This document shows positions 50,328 through 59,780 of a stretch of DNA of 64,000 nt, in pieces. The position numbers and the translations under genes are program-made. This stretch comes from Leptospirillum sp. (GTDB lineage: Bacteria; Nitrospirota; Leptospirillia; Leptospirillales; Leptospirillaceae): positions 1-64,000 of the forward strand of contig DAHWKF010000022.1 of assembly GCA_027343785.1 (NCBI GenBank), in the 5' to 3' direction. Positions within the stretch are counted from its first letter, which is position 1; each line of letters begins with the position of its first letter. Under the pieces are notes generated by a model that saw only the letters and a list, made by a program, of their open reading frames with translations, made no database searches and was not told the origin of the DNA.

Positions 50328-52774
50328 GGCGTTCCTTTTTTGGGCAGCTCGACGAGGAGGAGGAAAGGAATCCGGATCCCGAACGCATTTTCTGGGCGCT
50401 GGATGAACCTCCCCAGAAAGATTCGGGCGGACCGCCTGAAACCCTTCCGGAGACATTGCCATGCATCAGTTCCCGGGATATGGTGGTATTCCCCAATATG
50501 GTGGTCCCGATTGTTGTGGCAAAACCCCGGTCGATTTTGGCTCTGGAGGCCACCATCGAGGAGAGCCGCCTTCTTTTTGTCTCGTCCGCGAGAAATCCGG
50601 AAGAGGATGACGGAAAAGCCGAGCCGGTTAATCCGGTCGGAACGGTTTGCGCGATCGCCAAGAACTTTCGGGGAATAGACGGTCGGGCGCGGGTCCTTTT
50701 GCATGGCCTGTTCCGTGGGAAGATCAGTCGCTGGGTTTCCCGGGATCCTTACGACCTTGTACGCTATATCCCCTGGCCGGACAATCCTCCGTCCCGGACC
50801 ATCCGGGTTGAAGCCCTTGTCCGGCAGGTCATGGAACAGACAGAACACCTGTTCCGACTGAATCCCCTTCTTTCTCCGGATTTGTTGTCCGTGATCCGTT
50901 CGATCGAGGATCCCGGTACCCTGGCCTATCTCGTTGTGGCGAATCTGGGCCTCAAGACATCTGACCTCCAGAAAATCTATGAAAACCGTTTTCCCGCACG
51001 GCGGCTCTCCCGGGTTCTGTATTTTCTGAACCGGGAAATCTCCCTTCTGGATGCCAAGCGCAAAATCCAGATGGATGCCAAGGGGGAAATCGACCGATCC
51101 CAAAGGGAGTATTTTCTGCGTGAGCAGCTCAAGGCGATCCAGAAAGAGCTGGGAGAATCTCCTGAAGAAAATGATGAAATGGTCCTTTTGTCCGAAAAAA
51201 TCGAAACATCGGAGCTTTCCATGGCTGCGCTGGAAGAAGCCAGGAGGCAACTGGGAAAGTTGTCGCGGTTGCATCCCGAGTCTTCCGAATCGGGGGTAGT
51301 CCGGTCCTATCTCGAATGGATCACGGAACTGCCCTGGAAAAAGCCGCAACCCCGAAAAATCGATATTGCCCGGGCGAAAAAAATCCTGGACAAGGAACAT
51401 CTCGGCCTTCGGAAGGTCAAGGAGCGGCTCCTGGAATATCTTGCGGTGCGCATTCTGAATCCTGAGGGGAAGCCGCCGATCCTCTGTTTTGTGGGGCCTC
51501 CCGGCGTTGGAAAGACATCGCTGGGAGAGTCGGTGGCGAAAGCCCTGGGGCGCCCATTTGTCCGCCTTTCTCTTGGGGGAATCCGGGATGAGGCTGAAAT
51601 TCGGGGTCATCGCAGGACGTATGTCGGTTCTCTTCCGGGACGGGTTCTCCAGGGAATGCGCCAGGCCGGTGTGACCGATCCGGTTTTCATGCTGGACGAA
51701 CTGGACAAGATGGGGACAGACTTCCGGGGAGATCCGTACAGCGCCCTCCTGGAAGTGCTGGATCCCCGACAGAACAAAAACTTCAGCGACCATTATCTGA
51801 ATCTTCCTTACGACCTTTCCCATGTTCTTTTTCTGGCGACGGCGAATGTGCTGGACACTCTTCCCCCTCCGCTCCTGGACCGTCTCGAGGTCATCGACAT
51901 TCCCGGGTATACCGAGGAAGAGAAGAAAGGGATTGCACGGGAGCACCTTTGGCCCCGTCAAAGGAAGGAAAATGGGATTTCGTCCCGCCAGGCCGAATTA
52001 ACCGACGCCGCGCTGGAGCGCCTGATCCGGGAGTACACCCGGGAATCCGGAGTCCGTTCCCTCGAACGGCAGCTGGGGAGCCTTTGCCGCAAGGTCGCGG
52101 TGGGGATTCTGGATGGCGGGAAGAAGGTGTTCCGGATTCGTCCGGAACACCTGGAAGGGTGGTTGGGGCAGCCTCCCTTCCGGGAAACTCCCGAAGAAGG
52201 CAAACCCCTGGTCGGGGTTGTCCGGGGGCTGGCGTGGACCCCGACGGGGGGAGATCTCCTGTTTGTCGAAGCCACTTTGCTGAAAGGTCGGGGAAATCTC
52301 ACGATCACGGGCAAGCTGGGGGAGGTGATGCAGGAATCGGCCCAGGCCGCGCTGACATACGTCCGGTCCCACGGAGAGTCGACCGGCATTCCGGTGGATT
52401 TCTGGTCGCGCAAGGACATCCACCTCCATGTTCCTGAAGGGGCGATTCCGAAGGACGGACCTTCCGCCGGAATCACCATGGCCGTTGCGATGGCATCCGC
52501 CGCGACGAATCGTCCTGTTCGGGGGGATATCGCCATGACGGGAGAAATTACCCTTCGTGGAAGGATACTGCCGATCGGCGGGCTGAAAGAAAAGCTGCTG
52601 GCGGCGCGGAGGTTCTCCCTGAAAGAGGTATTGATTCCGGAAGATAACGAACGGGATCTGTCCGACATTCCGGCAGAGGTCAAAAACGCTCTCCTGATCA
52701 CCCCCGTCAAAAAGATGGAACAAGTTTTCGACCGGGTTTTCATCGACAGGGTTTCCACAGAAGATGGAGTCTGA
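50324..52774 (+). CDS. lon: ATP-dependent protease Lon
   Basis: An 816-residue cytoplasmic AAA+ protease. The N-terminal LON domain begins [21 protein letters not shown] coiled coil follows around [20 protein letters not shown]. The AAA+ module has Walker [21 protein letters not shown] and Walker [21 protein letters not shown]. The protease domain has the Ser-Lys dyad in [12 protein letters not shown] (Ser714) and [13 protein letters not shown] (Lys755). A 45-residue charged N-terminal extension precedes the LON domain. It overlaps thiL by 11 bp. Confidence 0.95.
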   Translation: MRRSFFGQLDEEEERNPDPERIFWALDEPPQKDSGGPPETLPETLPCISSRDMVVFPNMVVPIVVAKPRSILALEATIEESRLLFVSSARNPEEDDGKAEPVNPVGTVCAIAKNFRGIDGRARVLLHGLFRGKISRWVSRDPYDLVRYIPWPDNPPSRTIRVEALVRQVMEQTEHLFRLNPLLSPDLLSVIRSIEDPGTLAYLVVANLGLKTSDLQKIYENRFPARRLSRVLYFLNREISLLDAKRKIQMDAKGEIDRSQREYFLREQLKAIQKELGESPEENDEMVLLSEKIETSELSMAALEEARRQLGKLSRLHPESSESGVVRSYLEWITELPWKKPQPRKIDIARAKKILDKEHLGLRKVKERLLEYLAVRILNPEGKPPILCFVGPPGVGKTSLGESVAKALGRPFVRLSLGGIRDEAEIRGHRRTYVGSLPGRVLQGMRQAGVTDPVFMLDELDKMGTDFRGDPYSALLEVLDPRQNKNFSDHYLNLPYDLSHVLFLATANVLDTLPPPLLDRLEVIDIPGYTEEEKKGIAREHLWPRQRKENGISSRQAELTDAALERLIREYTRESGVRSLERQLGSLCRKVAVGILDGGKKVFRIRPEHLEGWLGQPPFRETPEEGKPLVGVVRGLAWTPTGGDLLFVEATLLKGRGNLTITGKLGEVMQESAQAALTYVRSHGESTGIPVDFWSRKDIHLHVPEGAIPKDGPSAGITMAVAMASAATNRPVRGDIAMTGEITLRGRILPIGGLKEKLLAARRFSLKEVLIPEDNERDLSDIPAEVKNALLITPVKKMEQVFDRVFIDRVSTEDGV

Positions 52775-53768
52775 CTGGGTCCGGGCGTTTGCGGCCCGAC
52801 TGGGTCCCGTTCCTCCCCATGTTCTCCGGGGGATCGGAGACGATGTCGCCTGCCTGTCGTCCCCGGGGCCGCTCAATCTGCTCTGGACGACAGACAGCCA
52901 ACGGGAAGGCATCCATTTCCGCTGGGAATGGATGACGCCGGAAGAGGTGGGTTATCGGCTTCTGGCGGTCAACCTGAGCGACGTTTTCGCAAAGGGGGGA
53001 ACCCCCTTTGCTGCGCTCGTGGCCCTGGGTGTTCCGCCACATTTTCCGGAAGAGTCACTCTTTGCTTTTTATGATGGGATGGGAGAAGCCAGCCGCCATT
53101 TTTTCTGCCCGGTGGTCGGGGGAGACATCTCCCGTTCTGCTGGCGGTTTTGATGCCGTCATGTCCCTTTTGGCCACTTCGGTGTCGGGCCGGTTTCCGGG
53201 GAGAGACCAGCTTGAGCCCGGAGACACGCTTTATCTTCTTGGCCATCCGGGGATGGCGAGGGCGGGTTATATGGCCCTCAAGTCAGGACAAGCAGACAAA
53301 AGTGACCTGCAGGAATGCGTTTCCGTTTTCAAAAGGCCCGGACCCTTCCCCTGGCTTGCCGATCTGATCTCTTCCGAAACGGCCATCATTGCCACCATGG
53401 ATACTTCCGACGGGCTGGGGCAGGCTGTCTTTGCCCTGGCCGACCAGTCAGGCGTTTCCGTCTGTCTGGACCCGCCAGACGGATGGCTGGAACATCTTCG
53501 GGTCCCCTCCGAAATCTTGGGCACCGACCCATTCCGGATGGCCTGGGAGGGGGGGGAGGACTACGATGTTCTCTTGGGGATCCGCTCTTCTCCGGATGAA
53601 ACGGTAACGGGAAAAATAGAGGAAAAAATCCGGGAAGGCCGGGACCGGTTGATCCGCCTGGGAAAGGTGGTCGACCAAAAATCCCCTGACGGTGGGGCGG
53701 CTGTCACAATCATCGGAAAAGACGGGAGAGGGAGAACGTTGGAAAGGACCGGATTTGACCATACTTGA
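52764..53768 (+). CDS. thiL: Thiamine-monophosphate kinase
   Basis: A 334-residue protein converting TMP to thiamine pyrophosphate. [73 protein letters not shown] and [20 protein letters not shown], then [13 protein letters not shown], fit the AIR-synthase-like fold of ThiL. ATG 52764 lies inside the lon 3' end. Confidence 0.93.
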   Translation: MESDWVRAFAARLGPVPPHVLRGIGDDVACLSSPGPLNLLWTTDSQREGIHFRWEWMTPEEVGYRLLAVNLSDVFAKGGTPFAALVALGVPPHFPEESLFAFYDGMGEASRHFFCPVVGGDISRSAGGFDAVMSLLATSVSGRFPGRDQLEPGDTLYLLGHPGMARAGYMALKSGQADKSDLQECVSVFKRPGPFPWLADLISSETAIIATMDTSDGLGQAVFALADQSGVSVCLDPPDGWLEHLRVPSEILGTDPFRMAWEGGEDYDVLLGIRSSPDETVTGKIEEKIREGRDRLIRLGKVVDQKSPDGGAAVTIIGKDGRGRTLERTGFDHT

Positions 53769-54240
53769 TCAACGTTTCAATGCCTGGAAAGAGAAATTCC
53801 GGGAACTGGTCATGAAGGACCCCGATCCCCGGAAGGTCTCCGCTGCAATCGCCATCGGATTTTCCGCCGCTTTCCTGCCCCCATTCGGATTTCACACAAT
53901 TCTTGTGATGGGGCTCGGTTACCTGTTGCAGGTTTCGGTTCCGCTGGCGGTTCTGGGGACTTGGATCAACAACCCCTGGACGTTTGTTCCGGTCTTTCTC
54001 CCGTCCTATGTCCTGGAAATCAACCTGGGCGCCCATCTCCTTCATAAAAAACTGAATATCCCTTCCCTGGGGGCGCTCTCCAAAATGCCCTACAAGTCCG
54101 TCATCGCCCAGGTCAAGCTGGTTCTCTGGCCATTCATTGTCGGAAGCGTTGTCTTGTCATGCGCCGTATTTGTCATTTCTTTCGCTTTGGTTTATGGATT
54201 TTTGAAATACCGGAAAGGCTTCCCCCCCTTGCCACTCTGA
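53755..54240 (+). CDS. DUF2062 membrane protein
   Basis: About 161 residues. RELVMKDPDPRKVSAAIAIG, FSAAFLPPFGFHTILVMGLG and LGTWINNPWTFVPVFLPSYV, followed by two further hydrophobic segments, match DUF2062, a small inner-membrane family often found with glycosyltransferases. TTG 53755 ([11 protein letters not shown]) overlapping thiL by 14 bp is the likely start. The 3' end overlaps by 68 bp the convergent lipoprotein gene on the minus strand. Confidence 0.78.
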   Translation: MTILDQRFNAWKEKFRELVMKDPDPRKVSAAIAIGFSAAFLPPFGFHTILVMGLGYLLQVSVPLAVLGTWINNPWTFVPVFLPSYVLEINLGAHLLHKKLNIPSLGALSKMPYKSVIAQVKLVLWPFIVGSVVLSCAVFVISFALVYGFLKYRKGFPPLPL

Positions 54241-54868
54241 TCCGGACGGCCCTGTCCCTGGCGTAGCAGAGGGGACGGGGTTTCCTGCATTCGGGGAAAC
54301 CAGCCGAAGGTCTTTTTCCTTCGGAAAAAACCCGGATCCTCCGGGCCGGAATCCCCGCCCTCACGAGTATTTTTTTTGCCGCAAGCGCTCTTTTAAACCC
54401 CAGCGCCCTGTTGTATTTCTTCCCGCCGACCGGATCCGTATGACCATAAAGAATGATGGTGAGGCCGGGATTTTTTCTGAGCAGACGGGCGTAGGCAAGG
54501 AGCACCGAGCGGTTGGCGTACGAGACCCTGTGTGAATTAAAGGCGAAAAAAATATCTTTTTGGAGCGGTAAATGTTTCTTTTGACGAACAGGATGGGGAG
54601 GGGGTGGTGGTGGAGCCGGGGTTGGCCGGACTGCGGATGGGGGTGATGTTGTGGAATAGATCCGGAGGGGTTCTGTTTTTTTATTTTCAGCATGAAACAT
54701 TCGGGAATGCCCGCTCACAGAGATTCCCGGAAGGAGATCGTTGTCGTCGGGACCCGGAGCCAACGATTTCGGGGACGTCTGGTGGGCGCAGGCCGAAAGC
54801 ACCGTTAAAAAAAGGGCCGGACAGGCGGTCCGGTAAAATAGTTTCCGGAGGAAATCAGTATTCGGCAT
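54173..54868 (-). CDS. OmpA-family lipoprotein
   Basis: A 231-residue protein. The signal peptide ends LFLTVLSACAHQ, a lipobox. A proline-rich linker (TPAPPPPPPHPV) leads to an OmpA-like peptidoglycan-binding domain: FAFNSHRVSYANRSVLLAYA, LTIILYGHTDPVGGKKYNRA, LGFKRALAAKKILVRAGIPA and RRIRVFSEGKR. The arginine/aspartate pair for diaminopimelate binding is present. The last about 25 residues are basic and overlap the convergent DUF2062 gene. AAAGGAAACC precedes ATG 54868. Confidence 0.85.
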   Translation of the reverse strand: MPNTDFLRKLFYRTACPALFLTVLSACAHQTSPKSLAPGPDDNDLLPGISVSGHSRMFHAENKKTEPLRIYSTTSPPSAVRPTPAPPPPPPHPVRQKKHLPLQKDIFFAFNSHRVSYANRSVLLAYARLLRKNPGLTIILYGHTDPVGGKKYNRALGFKRALAAKKILVRAGIPARRIRVFSEGKRPSAGFPECRKPRPLCYARDRAVRIRVARGGSLSGISKIHKPKRKK

Positions 54869-54907
54869 AGGGTTTCCTTTGGTGTTTGAGGTGATTGAAG
54901 GTGGCCT

Positions 54908-54936
54908 ATCTTAAAATCTTGATGGATTGATTGCAA
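54908..54936 (-). promoter_or_regulatory. Probable promoter of the OmpA-family lipoprotein gene
   Basis: On the minus strand TTGCAA (54936-54931) and TAAGAT (54913-54908) are 17 bp apart, about 40 bp before the start codon. The remaining gap up to 55065 shows no other feature. Confidence 0.55.
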
Positions 54937-55065
54937 GGAAAACGCTGATGATCATCAAAAAAGGGGGCATGAATGCCTGAGGGGGCGTCAATAAACGGAA
55001 CGTTCCAGATGTCGACGACTCTGCGGGACAATGATCTTGCCAGGCGATCGCGGGAGAGGGAGGTG

Positions 55066-55088
55066 AAAAAGGGGGCCGAAGCCCCCTT
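55066..55088 (-). terminator. Rho-independent terminator of pal
   Basis: Minus strand: AAGGGGGC, TTCG tetraloop, GCCCCC, then TTTTT. It is a strong stem (plus-strand arms 55071-55076 and 55081-55086), 25 bp past the pal stop. Confidence 0.9.
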
Positions 55089-55112
55089 CTAGGACAAAAA
55101 GATAAGAACAGA

Positions 55113-55655
55113 TTACATGGTGATTTTCATGAAGTGGGCAATACGGTTTTTCTGCCAGCACTGTTCGTTATGGTCTGAACACAGGTCATAACCCGGAACG
55201 GATCTCTTGCCGTAGGAAACAATCTTGATGCGATTCTTCTTGATGCCCAGGTTGACCAGATACATCATGGCAGCCTTGGCTCTTTTCTGACCGAGAACGA
55301 TATTGTATGTGTCTGTTCCGCGTTCGTCCGCATGGCCGGCAATCACGACATGAACAGTCGGATTGGCGTTCAGGATAGCCGCGTCTTTCTTGAGGATGCG
55401 ACGATCTTCGCTGGTCAGGACGGATTTGTCGAAGCCGTAGGTGATATCTTTCGAAAGGGTGGATTCGACGTCAGACTGCGTGGAAGAAGCGTTGCTGGTT
55501 TCTGCCGGAGCCGGAGCCGGTGCCGGAGCCGGTGCCGCTTCGGTTGTGGTCGACTGGGTACCGGTTCCGGCACCATTTGTTGAAGCGCAGCCTCCGGTCA
55601 CAAGTAATCCTGCGAAGAGGATGGAGAAGCCCATGAGTGTTTTGTTGAAGCGCAT
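55113..55655 (-). CDS. pal: Peptidoglycan-associated lipoprotein Pal
   Basis: A 180-residue lipoprotein: FSILFAGLLVTGGCAST is the signal peptide and lipobox. An alanine-proline linker (AAPAPAPAPAPAETS) follows. The OmpA domain has ITYGFDKSVLTSEDRRILKK, VHVVIAGHADERGTDTYNIV, LGQKRAKAAMMYLVNLGIKK and NRIKIVSYGKRSVPG. The ERGT.eYN.aLG pattern is specific to Pal, which ties the outer membrane to peptidoglycan with Tol. A CSDHNEQCWQKNRI segment with two cysteines near the end matches common Pal variants. AAGGAG precedes ATG 55655. No tol genes are near. Confidence 0.92.
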   Translation of the reverse strand: MRFNKTLMGFSILFAGLLVTGGCASTNGAGTGTQSTTTEAAPAPAPAPAPAETSNASSTQSDVESTLSKDITYGFDKSVLTSEDRRILKKDAAILNANPTVHVVIAGHADERGTDTYNIVLGQKRAKAAMMYLVNLGIKKNRIKIVSYGKRSVPGYDLCSDHNEQCWQKNRIAHFMKITM

Positions 55656-55735
55656 TGATAACTCCTTGGAAAGTTGAATTGTCAGATTCTCCGGATTTGT
55701 TCCGGAGATATCATCCGGTTTTTGTTTGTTTTTCT

Positions 55736-55759
55736 GAAAAACAACCCTGTTTGAGGGTT
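55736..55759 (-). terminator. Rho-independent terminator of the 55782 gene
   Basis: Minus strand: AACCCT, CAAAC loop, AGGGTT, G, TTTTT. A 6-bp stem followed by a T-run, 23 bp past the stop codon. Confidence 0.65.
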
Positions 55760-55781
55760 TTCCGGAGAATCAGCCTCCGGC

Positions 55782-56249
55782 CTAGCGGATCCAGACACTG
55801 GTGACGACCAGGGAGCCCATGGACCGCTTGTAGTTGACGACAACCTTATCCCCGCTTCTGATCGCGGAGGCCTTGACGTGCTTGTGTCCCTTCATGATGA
55901 CCGTGCGGGACGTGAGATCTCCCCCAAAGACGATATTCCCTTTTTTCTTGCCCAGGCCACGGGAGACGACGATAGTGGCCGGAGAAGCTGACAGATCGGT
56001 CGCCACAACCCTGCCGGCAAAGGAGGGGCCTGTGTAGGAAGCTTTCTTCATGTGCTTCTTGACGGCCGGTTTCTTCTTGGCCATGGCTTTTTTGGCCGGA
56101 GCCGGCTTGGAGGCCGGAGCCGGGGCGGTTGCCGGCGCGGCATTGTCGGCTATCACGACCTTCGGTGAGGCCAGAAGCGCAACGGTTCCTGCGATGGCCA
56201 ATGCCGACCATGCCAGGCGCGAAATGGGACGTGAAAGGTTAAGGGACAT
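55782..56249 (-). CDS. Exported protein with Ala/Pro/Lys linker, unknown function
   Basis: A 155-residue protein from ATG 56249 (MSLNLSRPIS), with GGAGGA upstream. A signal peptide (LAWSALAIAGTVALLASPKV, then VIADN) is followed by a low-complexity APATAPAPASKPAPAKKAM linker with several lysines. The C-terminal part, about 75 residues, reads SFAGRVVATDLSASPATIVV then RSGDKVVVNYKRSMGSLVVT and looks like a small beta-barrel (DUF5666-like or KOW-like). The function is unknown, probably periplasmic. Confidence 0.7.
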   Translation of the reverse strand: MSLNLSRPISRLAWSALAIAGTVALLASPKVVIADNAAPATAPAPASKPAPAKKAMAKKKPAVKKHMKKASYTGPSFAGRVVATDLSASPATIVVSRGLGKKKGNIVFGGDLTSRTVIMKGHKHVKASAIRSGDKVVVNYKRSMGSLVVTSVWIR

Positions 56250-56735
56250 GAATGTTCCTCCTGATGGGGGCATTGCCCGATGGTGAAAGTGAGTGCCCGG
56301 GATTTTGGTGGTGTTTAGAAACGCCGGCCGGAAGGCATCGGAAGGTCTTGCCTCCGAAACGGTCGTCTTTTGTCAGGTTCCCTAGGCTATTGACCTGCAA
56401 AAAACCGTATTTTTCTGGAGAGCGTTTTCCTGGACCAGGACAGAAGCCGGATAAGGTGAACCCGGCAGACACAAATGAAAAGAGGGATTCCTGGCGGAAA
56501 AAGGAAGTCCTGGCGGATGGACAGCCTGTGGGAGGCCCACCGGATGGAGTTGCTTCTCGTCGGTACACAACCCTGTATTGTGTGTGACAGATATGTTCCT
56601 GCCGCAACACTTTTTCGGGAAAAGGAGACAGTGGGGAGTCTTTCATTCTCTTTTTTGTGACGGGAATATTGACAACCCCGCCTTTTTTAGCGTCAGCCCC
56701 TTTTGTGTCCGGGTTATTAGCCATAACCACGCCCG

Positions 56736-56755
56736 AGTAGCATTTGCATGCTACT
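56736..56755. promoter_or_regulatory. Palindrome within an AT-rich cluster of TTTGCA-type motifs
   Basis: AGTAGCAT and ATGCTACT form 8-bp arms around TTGC. In the 40 bp after it TGCAAA, ATGCAA, GCAAATGCA and ATGCAT recur. The stretch may be an operator region. It lies 320 bp before rnr, in the longest gap of this part (56250-57059), where I see no gene or RNA. Confidence 0.4.
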
Positions 56756-57059
56756 GCAAAATTTCAATAAATGCAATTTTGGCAAATGCATTCTAAGATA
56801 AGGGATCCATGAATGCAACAGGAATGTCAATGAGTTGAAAGACGTTCATGTGACGGCGCAATCTCCAGAAGAATAGTGTCCGGCCCAATCCGTGATAGGA
56901 TGTTCATGAATCGATTTTCCCGGCGGGTGGAGTGAATCCGCTGGAATCCGCGAAATAAAAACAGTTGTTTTTAGCGATGTCCGGGCAGAAGATGATGTTC
57001 ATTTTGTGATCGGGCGCACAGAAGTTAATTCAGATTTTTTACGGAACCCGGGAGGTGAG

Positions 57060-59279
57060 GTGAGCAAGGAAAAGGCGGAAAACCAGGATCTTTCTCCGGA
57101 AGAAAGAATTCTGGTCTTCTTGCGCGAGGAAACCCAGAAACCTGTCAGGAGCGACCGCCTCGTCGAAGCAGTCGTCAGGCGGAAGAAAGAAAGAAACGAC
57201 TTCGTACGGGCACTGGATCATCTGGTTTCCGAAAAACGTGTCATTCAGCTGAAGGGTGGCTACCTCGCGTTACCGGAAAGGCTCCATTTCCGGAACGGAA
57301 CGTTCTTGTCGCATCCCGACGGATACGGATTTGTCGTGACTGAAGGTCAGCCGGAAGATTTGTATGTGCCTCCGGGGGCGACGGCGGGGGCGATGCACCA
57401 GGACAAAGTCCTGGCGATCATGACGGGGACGGATCACAGAGGACGGCAGGAAGGTCAGGTCGCCGAAATCACAGACCGCGCAAGGTCTTCCGTCGTGGGA
57501 ATCTTCCGAAAGTTCGACGGAGGATATTCGCTCTCCCCCCGGGATCCCCGTATATCGCAGGAATTTCTTGTTGTCGGAGAGATTCCGGAGGACTTGAAAG
57601 ATGGAGGATTGGCTGTTCTCGACATCCTTCGCTATCCGGAGCCGGGTCATATCCCGGAAGGAAAAATCTCCAGGTCTCTGGGCGATCCGACCGACCCTTC
57701 CATCGACTCCGACCTTGTCATTGCCACACATCATCTTTCAACGGAATTTCCTTCCTCTGTCGAGGAAGAGGCTCACAGGATGGCGCGTCAGGTCAAGATC
57801 GCTCCGGGTCCAGACAGGGAGGACCTTCGGCATCTGGATATCCTGACGATCGACGGGGACAGGGCCCGCGATTTCGATGACGCCCTTTCGCTCGAATCAA
57901 TGCCGGACGGAACGATGTCGATCGGTGTCCATATCGCCGACGTGGCCGCTTACGTCCTTCCGGGTTCCCTCCTGGACAAGGAGGCTTTCCGGCGGGGAAC
58001 GAGTGTCTATTTCCCTGACCGGGTCATTCCGATGTTCCCTGAAGTCCTGTCGAATGGTGTGCTCTCGTTGAATCCGGAAGAAGACCGACTCGCACGGACA
58101 GTCCTGATACGGATGAATGCTGATGGGCAGATCCTGGAGAAGCGGATTTTCCGATCACTGATCCGGAGCCGCCTGAGAGCCACTTATTCCCGGGTTCATC
58201 CGATTCTCGCCGGAGAATTGCCGGATTATCCCGAAACCGCATTCGCACCGCTTCTCCGGTCGCTCTGGCGGGTCGCCGCAAGACTCCGGGAAAACCGGTT
58301 TCAAAACGGAAGCCTCGACTTCGACCTTCCAGAACCCGAAATCATTCTGGATTTGCGCGGAGAACCGGTCGACATTATCCGTTCACCACGCTACCTATCC
58401 CATCAGCTGGTGGAGGAATTCATGCTTCTCGCCAACGCGATCGTCGCCGCGGAGTTGAGCAAGCGATTCCCCTCGGGAATCTATCGGGTCCATGAAACGC
58501 CGACCCCGGAAAAGATCGAGTCTTTGGGGATTTTTCTGGGAGCCCTGGGGATCTCTCTCCCCAAACGAAAAGACGGCAAACTGTCAGCCAGGGATCTTTC
58601 GACTGTCCTGGAAACGACGCGCGGAACACCTCTGGAAAAGATGGTTCATTACTCGGTTCTGAGATCCCTCAAGCAGGCACGATATGATGTCCGGCCCTTG
58701 GGACACTTTGGGCTGGCGATGGACGATTATACGCATTTCACCTCTCCCATCCGTCGGTATCCTGACCTGATCGTCCATCGTCTCCTTGACCTGCCGGAGA
58801 GGAAGATGCCTTCCGATTGCGTGGCGTACCCGCTGGAGCAGGTGGCAAGCCAGTCGTCCGAAAAGGAAAGGGCCGCGGTTGACGCGGAGAGAATGTCCGT
58901 CGACCTGAAAAAAATCCGGTTCATGTCCCAGCATATCGGAAAAAAGTTTTCCGGCACCATTACGGGAGTGACAGGGTTCGGATTTTTTGTCGAACTGGGG
59001 GAAGTGCTGGTGGAAGGCCTTGTTCCCGTCTCGGCCCTGCATGACGATTATTATGTGTATGACGAAAAACATCATCTGTTGCGGGGAGAATCGACTCGGA
59101 AAATTTACCGGATCGGGGACAGTGTCGAAATACTGGTGGTCAGGGTGGATACCGAACGTTTGCGGATCGAGTTTTCCCTCGACCGGGAGCCGGGCCCGGC
59201 CACCGGGGAGAAACGGCCACACAAAAGACGTGGAAGGAAAAATCGATCCCGCAAATCCGGTCAGTCAAAGGGGCGATGA
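57060..59279 (+). CDS. rnr: Ribonuclease R
   Basis: A 739-residue 3'-5' exoribonuclease from GTG 57060 (GGAGG upstream), preferred over an in-frame GTG at 57006. The N-terminal winged helix is EERILVFLREETQKPVRSDR. Cold-shock domains follow. The RNB domain has ILTIDGDRARDFDDALSLES with the catalytic aspartates, IGVHIADVAAYVLPGSLLDK, LGHFGLAMDDYTHFTSPIRR and YPDLIVHRLL. The S1 domain is FSGTITGVTGFGFFVELGEV. The tail is lysine/arginine-rich, as in RNase R. It degrades structured RNA. Confidence 0.95.
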   Translation: MSKEKAENQDLSPEERILVFLREETQKPVRSDRLVEAVVRRKKERNDFVRALDHLVSEKRVIQLKGGYLALPERLHFRNGTFLSHPDGYGFVVTEGQPEDLYVPPGATAGAMHQDKVLAIMTGTDHRGRQEGQVAEITDRARSSVVGIFRKFDGGYSLSPRDPRISQEFLVVGEIPEDLKDGGLAVLDILRYPEPGHIPEGKISRSLGDPTDPSIDSDLVIATHHLSTEFPSSVEEEAHRMARQVKIAPGPDREDLRHLDILTIDGDRARDFDDALSLESMPDGTMSIGVHIADVAAYVLPGSLLDKEAFRRGTSVYFPDRVIPMFPEVLSNGVLSLNPEEDRLARTVLIRMNADGQILEKRIFRSLIRSRLRATYSRVHPILAGELPDYPETAFAPLLRSLWRVAARLRENRFQNGSLDFDLPEPEIILDLRGEPVDIIRSPRYLSHQLVEEFMLLANAIVAAELSKRFPSGIYRVHETPTPEKIESLGIFLGALGISLPKRKDGKLSARDLSTVLETTRGTPLEKMVHYSVLRSLKQARYDVRPLGHFGLAMDDYTHFTSPIRRYPDLIVHRLLDLPERKMPSDCVAYPLEQVASQSSEKERAAVDAERMSVDLKKIRFMSQHIGKKFSGTITGVTGFGFFVELGEVLVEGLVPVSALHDDYYVYDEKHHLLRGESTRKIYRIGDSVEILVVRVDTERLRIEFSLDREPGPATGEKRPHKRRGRKNRSRKSGQSKGR

Positions 59280-59282
59280 GGA

Positions 59283-59639
59283 TTACTTGGCGCCGCCGCC
59301 CGCCTTGTTGCTTTCGCTTGATGCCAGGGCGAAATCATCTGAGGCTTTCTTGTACTCCGAGGCCTCCTGGGAGGGGTTCCCCAGTTCTCCGTATTCTTTG
59401 GCCGACTTGAGTCTGGTCAACCCTGCTTCCGCATATTTGTTCGCCGCAGAAAGATGGTTTAATATGACACCTTGTTCGTGCGCGTCTTTTTCGGTCTGCT
59501 TGGCCGAGGACCTGTAGCTTTGGGCGGCATTGAGATGGTTGCCCATCATGGCATTGGTTTCGGCACAACCTGTCATTCCGATGCCGACCAGCCCCAAAAG
59601 GACGAATTTGTAGATGTTTTTTCCCTTGATCAAAGACAT
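59283..59639 (-). CDS. Small lipoprotein, unknown function
   Basis: A 118-residue protein: KFVLLGLVGIGMTGCAET is the signal peptide and lipobox. The mature part is alpha-helical and polar, with YRSSAKQTEKDAHEQGVILN and KYAEAGLTRLKSAKEYGELG, and resembles helical-bundle lipoproteins (DUF4398-like), which is tentative. AAGGAGG lies before ATG 59639. It is convergent with rnr, whose stop is 3 bp away. Confidence 0.75.
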   Translation of the reverse strand: MSLIKGKNIYKFVLLGLVGIGMTGCAETNAMMGNHLNAAQSYRSSAKQTEKDAHEQGVILNHLSAANKYAEAGLTRLKSAKEYGELGNPSQEASEYKKASDDFALASSESNKAGGGAK

Positions 59640-59780
59640 TGGATCCTCCTTGAAGGACGCGAGACCGCTTTTGGTTCTCCTGGAACCTTTCGGGAACAAA
59701 GACCACCATTTAAACCGTGACCCGAGACCGAAGCACCGGGGTCATTTTGCCATAATGTCTTTATTCGAACAAGAGATTTC

